DNA of 34,882 bases from Anaerolineae bacterium (GCA_022616105.1 JAKEFL010000150.1:1-34882), one strand, 5' to 3'. Shown: positions 1-7,686, counted from the stretch's first letter. Notes: generated by a model from the sequence alone, not told the origin. Numbers and translations are program-made.

Positions 1-900
1 AAGATTGTCTCGGACTATGGCTTCTCGCACATGAACGCGCAGGTCAGCCATCAGGCGACGTGGAAGAAATCCGTGACTGAGGTCTATCGCGCCGCGTCCA
101 TCCCCTTCGAGTGGACAATGACCTTGATGGAGGAATGTCAGGAAGTGGGTATTGACTATTTTTCGTCACCGTACGATTTCGCCGCAATTGATTTCCTTGA
201 CCAGTATGTGCCTGTCTATAAAGCGGGTTCTGGCGAAATTGACTGGATCGAAGCACTGGAACGCATGGCAAGCAAAGGCAAACCGTTCTTTGTCGCGACG
301 GGCGCGTCCACGATTGGCGAGGTGCAGAAGGCGGTCCATGCGATTTTGAAAATCAACAAACAGCTTGTACTGATGCAATGTAACACGAATTACACCGCCA
401 GCCCGAATAACTATGACCATTTACATTTGAATGTTTTGAAGACTTATGCCACGATGTTCCCTGATGTGATTCTGGGACTCTCCGATCACACCCACGCTGT
501 CGCTCCCGTTCTCGGCGCGGTGACATTAGGCGCGCGCGTCATCGAGCGTCACTTCACCGATAGCAACGACCGCGAAGGTCCCGACCACAAGTTCGCGATG
601 GACCCCGACAAATGGGCGAGAATGGTCGAAGAGACGCGTCTGCTCGAACGCGCGCTTGGCTCCTCTGATAAGTTCATTGCAGAGAACGAAATTGATACTG
701 CGGTTGTACAACGCCGCTGCCTGCGCGCCGCGCGTGACATCCAGGCTGGCGAAGTCTTCACGCGTGACATGATCGATGTGTTACGTCCCGCCACAGTTGG
801 AGCAATCAAACCTGATCAGATTGAGAATGTGATCGGAACAAAAGCATTGATTGATATGCCATTGGGTAAGGAATTACGTTGGACGGATCTTGGCACGTAA
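1..900 (+). CDS. N-acetylneuraminate synthase family protein (SpsE/NeuB-like), 5' partial
   Basis: The reading frame is open from base 1, so the gene starts left of the window; the ATG at 31 is internal. The NeuB family condenses phosphoenolpyruvate with an N-acetyl hexosamine to make sialic, legionaminic or pseudaminic-type nine-carbon acids in the cytoplasm. Family signatures are visible in order: the TIM-barrel strand YFSSPYDFAAIDFL, the YKAGSGEI segment, VATGASTIGEV, the LSDHTHAVAP motif, VIERHFT and EGPDHKFAMDP. A C-terminal SAF (antifreeze-like) domain follows from about RRCLRAARDIQAGE. The next genes are a glycosyltransferase and an SpsF-like cytidylyltransferase, so the product is probably activated and built into a surface glycan. 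The exact sugar acid made cannot be told from sequence. SpsE of spore-coat polysaccharide clusters is the nearest named relative in context. Confidence 0.88.
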   Translation, partial: KIVSDYGFSHMNAQVSHQATWKKSVTEVYRAASIPFEWTMTLMEECQEVGIDYFSSPYDFAAIDFLDQYVPVYKAGSGEIDWIEALERMASKGKPFFVATGASTIGEVQKAVHAILKINKQLVLMQCNTNYTASPNNYDHLHLNVLKTYATMFPDVILGLSDHTHAVAPVLGAVTLGARVIERHFTDSNDREGPDHKFAMDPDKWARMVEETRLLERALGSSDKFIAENEIDTAVVQRRCLRAARDIQAGEVFTRDMIDVLRPATVGAIKPDQIENVIGTKALIDMPLGKELRWTDLGT

Positions 901-906
901 AATTAA

Positions 907-966
907 GCCACAGAGTCACGGAGACTCTGAGATTAAAAAAACTCCGCGACTCTGCGTCTCTGTGGC
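907..966. repeat. Inverted repeat of the CACAGAG/CTCTGTGG type
   Basis: The gap between the synthase and the GT4 gene is almost filled by an inverted repeat. Nine-base perfect ends (gccacagag and ctctgtggc) flank partly paired cacggag/actccgcg-like segments and a central AAAAAA. It could fold as a hairpin in the transcript. The sequence has a loose 8-base periodicity. It ends only six bases before the next ATG. Confidence 0.7.
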
Positions 967-972
967 AAAGTT

Positions 973-2124
973 ATGAGAATTATTTATTTTAGTAAAAACT
1001 ACACCCCTCACGATTATCGCTTTCTGTCTTCATTATCAAAAACGAAGCATGAGATTTATTATTTAAAGCTTGAGGCAAACCAACGCCAGGTGGAAGATCG
1101 CCCTGTGCCTTCCAACGTTCAGCAAATCTTATGGGCAGGCGGACAGCGCGAGTTTCGCTGGAGTGACCTCCCTCGTTTGACTTTCGACTTTCGACGTTTG
1201 ATGAAGGAAATCAAGCCTGATCTGATCCACGCAGGCCCGATACAAACTTGCGCGTTCATCGCCGCGTTGAGCGGATCTCGCCCCATCCTCACGATGTGCT
1301 GGGGATATGATCTCGTCCAGGATGCAGATCGCAATTCATGGATGAGATGGGTGACGCGCTACACATTGAAACGAAGCGCGTACTTTGTCAGTGACGCGCA
1401 ATTCACGCGCGATAAGGCTGTGATGTTTGGAATGAACCCTGAAAAAACAGCCATCTTTCCATGGGGTGTGGACATTAAGCATTTTGCTCCAAATCGAAAA
1501 TCGCCAATCGTAAATCGTCAATCCAAAATCGTAAATCGTAAATCGTCAATCCAAAATCGTAAATCGATCACTTTGTTTTGCAATCGCACATGGGAAGAAA
1601 TCTATGGTGTGGATGTTTTGGCGAAGGCATTTGTCAAAGTCGCGGCGAGTAATCCGAATGTAAATCTTGTCCTGCTGGGTGGAGGCTCGCAGGGAGCGCG
1701 CATTCGTCAGATCCTGATGAACGGAGGCGTGATGGACAGAGTCCATTTTGGAGGGCAGGTCTCTTATAATGATCTGCCGCGCTGGTATCAAATGGCTGAT
1801 ATTTATATCTCACCATCGCATGTGGATGGCTCATCTGTCTCATTGATGGAGGCGCTCGCATGTGGCGTGCCTTGTCTGGTTTCAGATATTCCAGGCAACA
1901 AGGAATGGATTATCGAAGGCGAAAACGGCTGGTTGTTTCGTGATGGCAACGCGGACGATCTTGCTGATAAGATATTGCATGCAATAAAAAATCGCAAGTC
2001 ACTTAAGAAAATTGGCGAGTCTGCTCGAAGCACCGCAGAAGGTAGAGCAGATTGGAAGAAGAATTTTGGTAAACTTCTTAAAGCATATGAGAAAATCATG
2101 TCATTGCGAGTTGCTTCGCGCTGA
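973..2124 (+). CDS. GT4-family glycosyltransferase carrying an in-frame heptanucleotide array
   Basis: A 383-residue retaining glycosyltransferase of GT-B fold that probably transfers a sugar from a nucleotide sugar to a growing surface glycan. The C-terminal half has the GT4 donor-binding pattern: VNLVLLGGGSQG, then ADIYISPSHVDG, then SLMEALACGVPCLVSD and NKEWIIEGENGWLF. The N-terminal half is Rossmann-like. Residues about 174-199, between the two domains, read as NRKSPIV/NRQSKIV/NRKSSIQ. They are encoded by an 11-unit 7-bp tandem array and are not part of the normal fold. The last residues (MSLRVASR) and the stop codon come from a second repeat that begins near 2098. It lies between the spsE-like and spsF-like genes on the same strand. 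Acceptor and donor are unknown. Confidence 0.85.
   Translation: MRIIYFSKNYTPHDYRFLSSLSKTKHEIYYLKLEANQRQVEDRPVPSNVQQILWAGGQREFRWSDLPRLTFDFRRLMKEIKPDLIHAGPIQTCAFIAALSGSRPILTMCWGYDLVQDADRNSWMRWVTRYTLKRSAYFVSDAQFTRDKAVMFGMNPEKTAIFPWGVDIKHFAPNRKSPIVNRQSKIVNRKSSIQNRKSITLFCNRTWEEIYGVDVLAKAFVKVAASNPNVNLVLLGGGSQGARIRQILMNGGVMDRVHFGGQVSYNDLPRWYQMADIYISPSHVDGSSVSLMEALACGVPCLVSDIPGNKEWIIEGENGWLFRDGNADDLADKILHAIKNRKSLKKIGESARSTAEGRADWKKNFGKLLKAYEKIMSLRVASR
1491..1567. repeat. Tandem heptanucleotide array, 11 units, inside a gene
   Basis: Eleven consecutive 7-base units of the type aaatcgt/caatcca fill 77 bp of the GT4 gene. Three units make 21 bases, so the peptide has a 7-residue period (NRKSxIV). A perfect aaatcgt array would place TAA in every frame once per 21 bases. 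At each junction where that would occur in the used frame (after units 2, 5, 8 and 11) a variant base removes it. Confidence 0.9.
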
Positions 2125-2162
2125 GCGGAGCGAGTGAAAGCCGAGCGAAGTCGAAGCGACAG
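2098..2162. repeat. TCATTGCGAG-family repeat overlapping the end of the GT4 gene
   Basis: The sequence starts with tcattgcgag and continues with GC-rich short inverted segments (ctgagcggagcgag, gccgagcgaagtcgaagcg). It shares its starting motif with the elements at 2998-3152, 10160-10210 and 22789-22914. It encodes the last residues and stop codon of the upstream glycosyltransferase and ends six bases before the next start codon. Confidence 0.65.
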
Positions 2163-2167
2163 TAATT

Positions 2168-2995
2168 ATGAAACCACGAGTGATTGCCATCATCCAGGGA
2201 CGCATGAGTTCATCCCGTTTGCCAGGGAAGATCCTCACAGACATCGCGGGACAACCCATGCTGCAACGCGTCTTCATTCGGACCTCGCGGTCTGCCACCG
2301 TTAATGAGACCATTTTTGCCACCACAACAGACGCGTCCGATGACCCCGTTGCGGAATACTGCGACTTCAGCGGAATCCCCTTTACACGCGGCAGTCAGTT
2401 CGACGTGCTGGATCGTTACTATCAAACTGCGAAGCAAGCGAAAGCGGATGTCGTTGTGCGTATCACTGCGGATTGTCCCGTTATTGATCCTGAGTTGATT
2501 GATACTGTAGTGAATAAATTATTGGAGACTGGACGCTTTGCGTGGAGATTTGATTTCGTTGCGAATCGACTCCCACCTCCATATCACCGCACATATCCAA
2601 TTGGATTGGATGTCGAAGCATGTATGTTTGATGTTTTGGAAAAAGCATGGAAAGAAGCCAAAGAGCCTCAACACCGCGAGCACGTCATGCCTTACTTTTA
2701 CGAAGATGTAAAACTGATCACTGATAACCGATCACTGCAATCTGGAACGTCCCCGCGCGGATTCAACATCGCCCTCCTCCATCACACTACCGACTTCGGC
2801 GATTACCGCTGGACTGTGGATACCCCCGAAGACTTGGAATTCATGCGGCAGGTCTATGCTCGGTTCAAAGGTCGCGATGATTTTGCATGGAAGGAAGTGC
2901 TGGATTTAGTTCACAATGAACCTGAGTTGATGGAAATCAATGCGGGCATAAAGCATAAAACTTTGAAAGATGTTGATAAAAAGGCCCTCAAATGA
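2168..2995 (+). CDS. Cytidylyltransferase-like glycan biosynthesis protein (SpsF family)
   Basis: A 275-residue protein of the acylneuraminate cytidylyltransferase fold, close in style to SpsF of spore-coat polysaccharide clusters. The family activates sugar acids as CMP derivatives. The N-terminus IIQGRMSSSRLPGKIL is the nucleotide-binding loop of the family. VVRITADCPVIDPELID is the metal-binding region, and YRWTVDTPEDL the conserved distal strand. It probably activates the product of the upstream synthase. A weak run of four heptamers (aactgat-like, 2712-2739) falls inside it at LITDNRSL. No clear Shine-Dalgarno is present because a repeat fills the upstream gap. The pairing with the synthase is strong context; the exact nucleotide sugar is inferred. 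Confidence 0.82.
   Translation: MKPRVIAIIQGRMSSSRLPGKILTDIAGQPMLQRVFIRTSRSATVNETIFATTTDASDDPVAEYCDFSGIPFTRGSQFDVLDRYYQTAKQAKADVVVRITADCPVIDPELIDTVVNKLLETGRFAWRFDFVANRLPPPYHRTYPIGLDVEACMFDVLEKAWKEAKEPQHREHVMPYFYEDVKLITDNRSLQSGTSPRGFNIALLHHTTDFGDYRWTVDTPEDLEFMRQVYARFKGRDDFAWKEVLDLVHNEPELMEINAGIKHKTLKDVDKKALK
2712..2739. repeat. Short heptamer run (aactgat/cactgat/aaccgat/cactgca)
   Basis: Four 7-base units in register lie inside the SpsF-like gene. The signal is weaker than the arrays at 1491 and 4103. A related tactgat-tactaat pair occurs upstream of the next start codon (about 3158-3171). It could be coincidence, but the same unit length recurs in neighbouring genes. Confidence 0.4.
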
Positions 2996-2997
2996 TC

Positions 2998-3152
2998 TCG
3001 TCATTGCGAGACCGAAGGGCGAAGCAACACCTGCACTCCCTGGCACTGTGCGGCTTAAGCCGTACCAGGGCAAGTGTGCGCCAGGTACAAGTGTCTCCAA
3101 CCTCGTAAGGGGATTGCTTCGTCAGCAAAGAACGCTTCCTCGCAATGACGGA
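2998..3152. repeat. 155-bp composite element with inverted CGTCATTGCGAG ends
   Basis: The element begins with cgtcattgcgag and ends with the exact inverse, ctcgcaatgacg (12-bp arms). Inside are further inverted segments: ccctgg/ccaggg around the perfect palindrome cggcttaagccg, and gcgaagcaa facing attgcttcgt. It fills the gap between the spsF-like gene and the next glycosyltransferase. The first ATG of the downstream ORF (3145) lies inside the right end. No target duplication was seen and there is no coding capacity. Confidence 0.8.
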
Positions 3153-3174
3153 CTGGTTACTGATTACTAATGCA

Positions 3175-4140
3175 ATGCCTCTGATCACTCTCTTCTCCGC
3201 TCCCAAACCTTTCACAGATCCACACATCGCGATGATTCAACGCAACGCGATCAAATCGTGGACTCTGCTCTCCGATGTCGAAGTCATTCTTCTCGGCGAA
3301 GAGACAGGTCTGGCTGAAGCCGCGCGGGAATTGGATGTGAAGCATATCCCGAATGTGACACGCAATACAAACGGCACGCCGCTTATTTCGTCCATGCTTC
3401 AACTCGCGCGCCAACACAGCAACAGTAACCTGCTCTGTATTATCAATGCGGACATGATTCTTATGCCCGATTTTGTTGAAGCCACACGTAGGTCACGTTT
3501 GTCGCGAAGCATCCCCGCAAGGGGGCAACGTGACAAATTTGTTCTCCTCAGCCAACGCTGGGATTTGGATATTACGGCCCCACTCGATTTCGTCGAAGGG
3601 TGGCAGCGCCAGCTTGAATCCACTGTCAGAACGCAGGGCCAGCTCCACCGTCCCGCGGGAAGCGATTTTTTCCTTTTCCCAAAATCCTGCTATCACAACA
3701 TCCCCGATTTTGCTATTGGCCGCGCGGGCTGGGACAACTGGATGATCTACAAAGCCCGCAAGGAAAAGTGGCCCGTCATTGACTGCACGCCGTCAGTCAT
3801 GATCGTGCATCAGAATCATGATTACAGTCACTTGCCTGGCGGAAAGCCGCATTACGAACACCCAGATACAAATGAGAACATTCGTCTCGCGGGTGGACAA
3901 GCTGCAGTTCGTTACACAATTTTGGATTCAACACATCAATTGACCGAAGGTAGTAAGATCGTGCGCCCGAAGATGTCCTATCTGCGCTTTATGCGTAAGG
4001 TGGAATTATTTCTGCGCGCTATTTTCTTTTTCCTGCCTGATGATATGATTGAAAACGTGGTTCGTCCAAAAAGATGGAAGAAGAGAATACAAAAAATATT
4101 CACAAACCGTAAATCCAAAATCATAAATCGCAAGTTGTAA
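3175..4140 (+). CDS. Glycosyltransferase-like protein (nucleotide-diphospho-sugar transferase fold) with two repeat intrusions
   Basis: About 321 residues. The ORF opens at 3145, but that ATG is in the repeat, so I prefer ATG 3175 (MPLITLFSAPKPF). The fold suggests a GT-A glycosyltransferase: LLCIINADMILMPDFVEA carries the Asp-containing segment. RWDLDITAPLDF, HRPAGSDFFLFP, FAIGRAGWDNWMIYKAR and VHQNHDYSH look like conserved blocks of a recurrent family that I cannot name further. Residues about 104-121 (RLSRSIPARGQRD) are encoded by a palindromic repeat that seems to interrupt the strand between EATRRS and FVLLSQRWDLD. The C-terminal NRKSKIINRKL and the stop codon come from a heptamer array. 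It belongs to the surface-glycan cluster; the substrate is unknown. Confidence 0.72.
   Translation: MPLITLFSAPKPFTDPHIAMIQRNAIKSWTLLSDVEVILLGEETGLAEAARELDVKHIPNVTRNTNGTPLISSMLQLARQHSNSNLLCIINADMILMPDFVEATRRSRLSRSIPARGQRDKFVLLSQRWDLDITAPLDFVEGWQRQLESTVRTQGQLHRPAGSDFFLFPKSCYHNIPDFAIGRAGWDNWMIYKARKEKWPVIDCTPSVMIVHQNHDYSHLPGGKPHYEHPDTNENIRLAGGQAAVRYTILDSTHQLTEGSKIVRPKMSYLRFMRKVELFLRAIFFFLPDDMIENVVRPKRWKKRIQKIFTNRKSKIINRKL
3485..3536. repeat. Palindromic repeat inside the glycosyltransferase gene
   Basis: Perfect 8-base arms gtcacgtt (3492-3499) and aacgtgac (3527-3534) enclose a second inverted pair, ccccgcaaggggg. The leading gtaggtcacg matches the start of the palindrome inside cobT at 9765. 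The reading frame is kept across it. Confidence 0.7.
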
Positions 4141-4144
4141 ATCG
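4103..4144. repeat. Heptanucleotide array spanning a stop codon
   Basis: Six 7-base units (caaaccg, taaatcc, aaaatca, taaatcg, caagttg, taaatcg) are related to the 1491 array. They encode the C-terminus NRKSKIINRKL. The TAA of the last unit ends the protein. Confidence 0.8.
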
Positions 4145-4159
4145 AATGGAGCATTTTCA

Positions 4160-5176
4160 ATGCAAAGGCAAAATTACAGCCTCGCCTGGAACCAAATTAG
4201 CGTTGATTATGTCGTACCTGTTCTCATTGCACTGGGAAGCGCCATCATCCTTTTCGTCAGAGTGGCGCCGATTGGAGCAAACCCCGAAAGCGATACCCAC
4301 AGAACTTTTTATTCCCTGACAACAGGCCTGGAAAACTACTACGACTTCAAAACAGCCTGGAAATCGAGACTGTTCTCCAACAGCCTTTCTGCAGTTACGG
4401 CGCATTTCAGTAACTGGTTGCTTGCAAAAACTTCAGTCCCGGTTGTCAGATCCCCTGGGGAATTGACCATTGCTTTGTGGACTGCCGGCTGGTTCACTTT
4501 ACTTTCCTTCCTGCTCATATGGTTTTTCAAACGCCGCTCCGCTTTTTATATATTTGGGACACTGGCCGGAATATCTTTTGGATACCTTAACCGTTTGCAC
4601 ATGGCGGTTAGAGTCTACCCGTGGGATTTGCCCCCGCTCTTCTTTTTTACCTTATTTTTGGTGCTCTTTGTGCAAAAAAAATATTGGTGGATTTTTGCGC
4701 TTGTCCCGTTGAGCATTGGGTTCAAAGAAACGACCCTGATTCTTTGTTCTGTTTTCCTGTTTTCTGATCTGCCCTGGAAACAACGGCTGGGGATGTTCAT
4801 CGGTTCTATTGCCCTCTCCATGGGCATAAAAATTATCATTGATACCTTTGTCCACGCGCCATTATTTTTCACAATGGAAACGCGAGTAGATGGTGAAAGC
4901 GCGAACAGTCTTTATTTTTGGGCAAATCTTTACAATTTGAGGGATATTTTGCCATTTTTTATTAATGCCGGAACATTGATTGCTCTTTTCCTTCTGCCAA
5001 ATACACATAAAAATATTTTTACCCTGAAAGTGATCGCCATTCTGTTCATTCTAGGCAATATGCTCTTTGGAAATATTATTGAATACCGTATCTGGTTTGA
5101 AATGATACCTTTTGCGTTATACGCGATGGACGTAAATATTTATGGCGACCCATTGTATGCTGAAACATCCCCTTAG
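4160..5176 (+). CDS. Multi-pass membrane protein of the glycan cluster
   Basis: A 338-residue hydrophobic protein with roughly eight to nine predicted membrane spans, for example VVPVLIALGSAIILFV, ALWTAGWFTLLSFLLIWFF and FFFTLFLVLFV. I do not recognise the family. Its size and position among glycosyltransferases suggest a membrane step of polysaccharide assembly, such as a short GT-C-like enzyme, but no catalytic motif can be pointed to. The only polar stretches are the loop after span 1 (GANPESDTHRTFY) and the segment ETRVDGESANSLYFW. The gene is visibly richer in A+T than its neighbours and has no repeat intrusions, which may mean separate acquisition. It starts 19 bases after the preceding stop codon. 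Confidence 0.68.
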   Translation: MQRQNYSLAWNQISVDYVVPVLIALGSAIILFVRVAPIGANPESDTHRTFYSLTTGLENYYDFKTAWKSRLFSNSLSAVTAHFSNWLLAKTSVPVVRSPGELTIALWTAGWFTLLSFLLIWFFKRRSAFYIFGTLAGISFGYLNRLHMAVRVYPWDLPPLFFFTLFLVLFVQKKYWWIFALVPLSIGFKETTLILCSVFLFSDLPWKQRLGMFIGSIALSMGIKIIIDTFVHAPLFFTMETRVDGESANSLYFWANLYNLRDILPFFINAGTLIALFLLPNTHKNIFTLKVIAILFILGNMLFGNIIEYRIWFEMIPFALYAMDVNIYGDPLYAETSP

Positions 5177-5193
5177 AGAGCACAGATAAACAC

Positions 5194-6141
5194 ATGCGTA
5201 AAGGTCAGAACCCTGCTAAATTTGTCAAAGACGTAGCCCACCCAGAGCGGATCACGGTCACGTTGCTCAACTACATCCCCTTCCTAAGCGGATTCTACGC
5301 CGAGACTCTCGATGTGCTGAAAGTTTGCATGGAATCAATGAGAACAGACGCGGGCCTGCCGTTTGACTTGATGGTCTTCGATAATGGCTCATGTGAGGAA
5401 GCGCGCGACTTTCTGGTGAATGAAAAAGAAGAAGGACGAATCCAATATTTGATCCTCTCCGAGAAAAATGTTGGCAAGGGCGGCGCGTGGAATGTGATCC
5501 TGGCAGGCGCGCCTGGTGAGATTATTGTCTATACAGATAGCGATGTTTTGTTTTCTCCGAAGTGGCTTTCACGCTCTGTCGAAATTCTCGAAACATTTCC
5601 GAATGTCGGCATGGTGACCGCGCGTCCGTTTCGCACGCCGCCTGAGTTTTACGAAAGCACGCTTGCATGGGCACGCAATAACGCTCATCTGCAAGATGGA
5701 CAATTCATTCCGTGGGAAAGATTCCTCGAATTTAATCTCTCGCTTGGGCAGACCGAGGAAGAGAATAAAAAAGTTTACGCAGAGACGAGAGACTGGAGAA
5801 TTGTTTATGATGGTGTAACGGCAATGGCTGGTGCGTCGCACTGGCAATTCACCACCTATAAATCCAAGCTGCAACAATTCCTGCCATTTGACATGGACAA
5901 GCCTATGGGACAAGTCCGCCAACTGGACAAGCGCATGAACGACGCAGGCTTGTTGCGATTAATGGTCTCTGATCCACTGGCGATGAACATGTCAAACACA
6001 CTGGGCTATCTGCGCGGCGAGTTGAAAGGCGGAAATAAAAAGAAGCATGTTTCGTTTGGAAAACGAGTTGCAGAGTTATCTCCAATCAAGAAATTATTAT
6101 TGGCAATTTACAATAAGATTTTCAAAATGTATTATGAATAG
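5194..6141 (+). CDS. GT2-family glycosyltransferase
   Basis: A 315-residue inverting glycosyltransferase of GT-A fold. The N-terminal strand ITVTLLNYIPFLSGF is followed by DLMVFDNGSCEEARDFL. The motif NVGKGGAWNVILAGAPGEIIVYTDSDVLFSPKWL carries the DSD metal and nucleotide-binding signature near residue 115. The C-terminal part is hydrophilic with no membrane span, so it probably acts at the inner face of the membrane on a lipid-linked acceptor. It is the last gene of the plus-strand glycan cluster, 17 bases after the membrane protein gene, and is convergent with the btuD-like gene. The sugar transferred is unknown. Confidence 0.85.
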   Translation: MRKGQNPAKFVKDVAHPERITVTLLNYIPFLSGFYAETLDVLKVCMESMRTDAGLPFDLMVFDNGSCEEARDFLVNEKEEGRIQYLILSEKNVGKGGAWNVILAGAPGEIIVYTDSDVLFSPKWLSRSVEILETFPNVGMVTARPFRTPPEFYESTLAWARNNAHLQDGQFIPWERFLEFNLSLGQTEEENKKVYAETRDWRIVYDGVTAMAGASHWQFTTYKSKLQQFLPFDMDKPMGQVRQLDKRMNDAGLLRLMVSDPLAMNMSNTLGYLRGELKGGNKKKHVSFGKRVAELSPIKKLLLAIYNKIFKMYYE

Positions 6142-6145
6142 AGGA

Positions 6146-6206
6146 TTGGCTCCCGGCGGCATCCTCGCCGCCGCCTTGAAAAGCCGAAGGTGGACGGCGG
6201 CTAAAG
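6146..6206. repeat. GC-rich inverted repeat between convergent genes, possible terminator
   Basis: gccgccgcctt faces aaggtggacggcggc with a short spacer, followed on the plus strand by taaagcatgttttt. The stem and T-run could end transcription of the glycan cluster. It also looks like another interspersed repeat (ggcggctaaagc). Confidence 0.55.
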
Positions 6207-6213
6207 CATGTTT

Positions 6214-6990
6214 TTATTTCCCTGATTCAGGCAAAACCAACGGAATATCCAAAAACGGATGCTTGACTACCTGCACAGGCAGGCAATAGGCTTCTGCGAT
6301 CAATTCTGGTTGTAGAACTTCCTTCGGTTTCCCTATTGCTTTGATATTTCCTGCGACCATGAGGGCGATTCGATCTGCATAATGCGCGGCAAGATTCAAA
6401 TCATGTAATGCGATCAGCACCGCAAGGTTATCCTTGTGCGCGAGTTCATGGACCAATTCCAATAAGCTGACTTGATACTGCAAATCAAGATGTGCCGTTG
6501 GTTCATCGAGCAACAGAATTGGTGTCGTCTGACACAGTGCACGCGCTAACAAGACGCGTTGCTGTTCCCCGCCTGAGAGTTCGCCCACGCGCCGTTCCGC
6601 GAAAGGAAGCGTGCTCACGCGGGAAAGTGATTGACGGGCAATCTCCTCGTCTTTTTGTGAAGGTTGACCGAGAAATCCAAGATAGGGCGTGCGTCCGAAC
6701 AGAACCGTTTCCCAAACGGTATATGCTGGAGGCAGGGAAACGGCTTGGGGAACGGTGGCAACATATCGTGCGCGTTGAATCGTTGAGAGCGAAGCGAAGT
6801 CATCCCCATTCGTGTGGACATGTCCGCTTGCGATAGGAATCACCCCGCTCACCGCGCGGATCAAAGTGGATTTGCCCGCGCCGTTCGGTCCGATCAGCGC
6901 GAGGATTTCTCCGCTTTGCACATCCAGTGAAACATCGTGCAGGATGCGGCGGGGGCCAAAGTCAACGGATAGGTTTTGGATCTTGAGCAT
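6214..6990 (-). CDS. btuD: Cobalamin/iron-siderophore-type ABC transporter ATP-binding protein (BtuD/FecE family)
   Basis: A 258-residue ATPase that would drive the BtuC-type permease encoded 4.6 kb upstream in the same direction. Visible motifs: Walker A GPNGAGKST (residues 34-42), Q-loop at VPQ (82), ABC signature LSGGEQQR (138-145), Walker B ILLLDEPT (158-165) and the switch His in ALHDLNLAAH (about 196). The HDLNLAAHYADR ending is typical of the vitamin B12/ferric-siderophore importer subfamily. A 150-bp gap with an inverted repeat separates it from the GNAT gene, so it could be read from the same riboswitch-controlled transcript or from a separate start. Substrate assignment rests on context, because the family itself also serves haem and siderophores. 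Confidence 0.83.
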   Translation of the reverse strand: MLKIQNLSVDFGPRRILHDVSLDVQSGEILALIGPNGAGKSTLIRAVSGVIPIASGHVHTNGDDFASLSTIQRARYVATVPQAVSLPPAYTVWETVLFGRTPYLGFLGQPSQKDEEIARQSLSRVSTLPFAERRVGELSGGEQQRVLLARALCQTTPILLLDEPTAHLDLQYQVSLLELVHELAHKDNLAVLIALHDLNLAAHYADRIALMVAGNIKAIGKPKEVLQPELIAEAYCLPVQVVKHPFLDIPLVLPESGK

Positions 6991-7002
6991 TTTATTTTTA
7001 TA

Positions 7003-7140
7003 TCGGTGGTTGAGTAGGGTCGAGCGATAGCGAGATCCGTATCGAAACCACCTGTTTGATTCAAACCTAATATTCTTTGATTACTACTGGTCTCGATACG
7101 TCCCGCGACGAGCATGCGGGACTACTCGACCAGCGAAGTT
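7003..7140. repeat. Composite repeat with GGTGGTTGAG / CTACTCGACCAGCGA ends
   Basis: The left part (ggtggttgagtagggtcg, then ccgtatcgaaacca) is inverted in the right part (tggtctcgatacg, then gggactactcgaccagcga). A small hairpin, cccgcgacgagcatgcggg, lies in the right half. A related copy occupies 21634-21761. It sits between the GNAT and btuD genes and has no ORF. Confidence 0.75.
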
Positions 7141-7143
7141 TCT

Positions 7144-7677
7144 TTAAAAAATCAAATACCAATACAACGCAATTTCATTTGTGGATGGATTGAGTCCTTT
7201 GTACGCATGTGTATCAAATCCGCGTAACTCAAAGCCGCAACTTTCGTAAAGACGGCAAGCAGGGACATTGTTATCCTGAGTCTCCAAAGTGATGCCCGGG
7301 AAGCTTTGTTGCTTTGCCCATTCAATAGCTTTAGTAAGCAATGCTCGTCCAACACCCATCCCTCTGAATTCTGTGTCCACAGCCAACTCTTCAATATACG
7401 CAAACTTATTCCACCAGGGAACGATCTTGATTTGCCCAGCAGGTTTTCCATCCACATCAGCGAAGAAAATGACCTTTTGCGGGTTGTCAATGAATGTAGT
7501 GTAATCTTCAGCGTCGATGGAGAGTATTTTTTCGTATGGCTCAACCGTGACCATAGAATAACTCAACCGGTTCTCTTCAAGATGAAGTACAAGTTTTGAA
7601 TTCACCACGGAGTTGCGGTTGAACTGATCCACTTGATGGATGCTTTGCGGATCCATTTGACGGATTTGAATTTCCAT
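7144..7677 (-). CDS. GNAT acetyltransferase resembling streptothricin acetyltransferase (SatA-like)
   Basis: A 177-residue GCN5-related N-acetyltransferase. The acetyl-CoA loop is VDTEFRGMGVGRALL. The run NKFAYIEELAVD, then GITLETQDNNVPACRLYESCGFELRGFDTHAYKG, and the end EIALYWYLIF closely follow the pattern of SatA-type streptothricin acetyltransferases as I remember them. Those enzymes acetylate the beta-lysine amine of streptothricin. It starts ten bases after the cobU stop, with a GAAAGG ribosome site overlapping the end of cobU, so it is very probably co-transcribed with the cobalamin genes. It may be a passenger resistance gene or may act on another amine. The GNAT call is firm; the substrate is not. 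Confidence 0.8.
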   Translation of the reverse strand: MEIQIRQMDPQSIHQVDQFNRNSVVNSKLVLHLEENRLSYSMVTVEPYEKILSIDAEDYTTFIDNPQKVIFFADVDGKPAGQIKIVPWWNKFAYIEELAVDTEFRGMGVGRALLTKAIEWAKQQSFPGITLETQDNNVPACRLYESCGFELRGFDTHAYKGLNPSTNEIALYWYLIF

Positions 7678-7686
7678 AAATGCCTT

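Noticed and set aside
1491-1567. CRISPR-like array
   Set aside because: Units are 7 bp with no spacers; a tandem repeat, not CRISPR.
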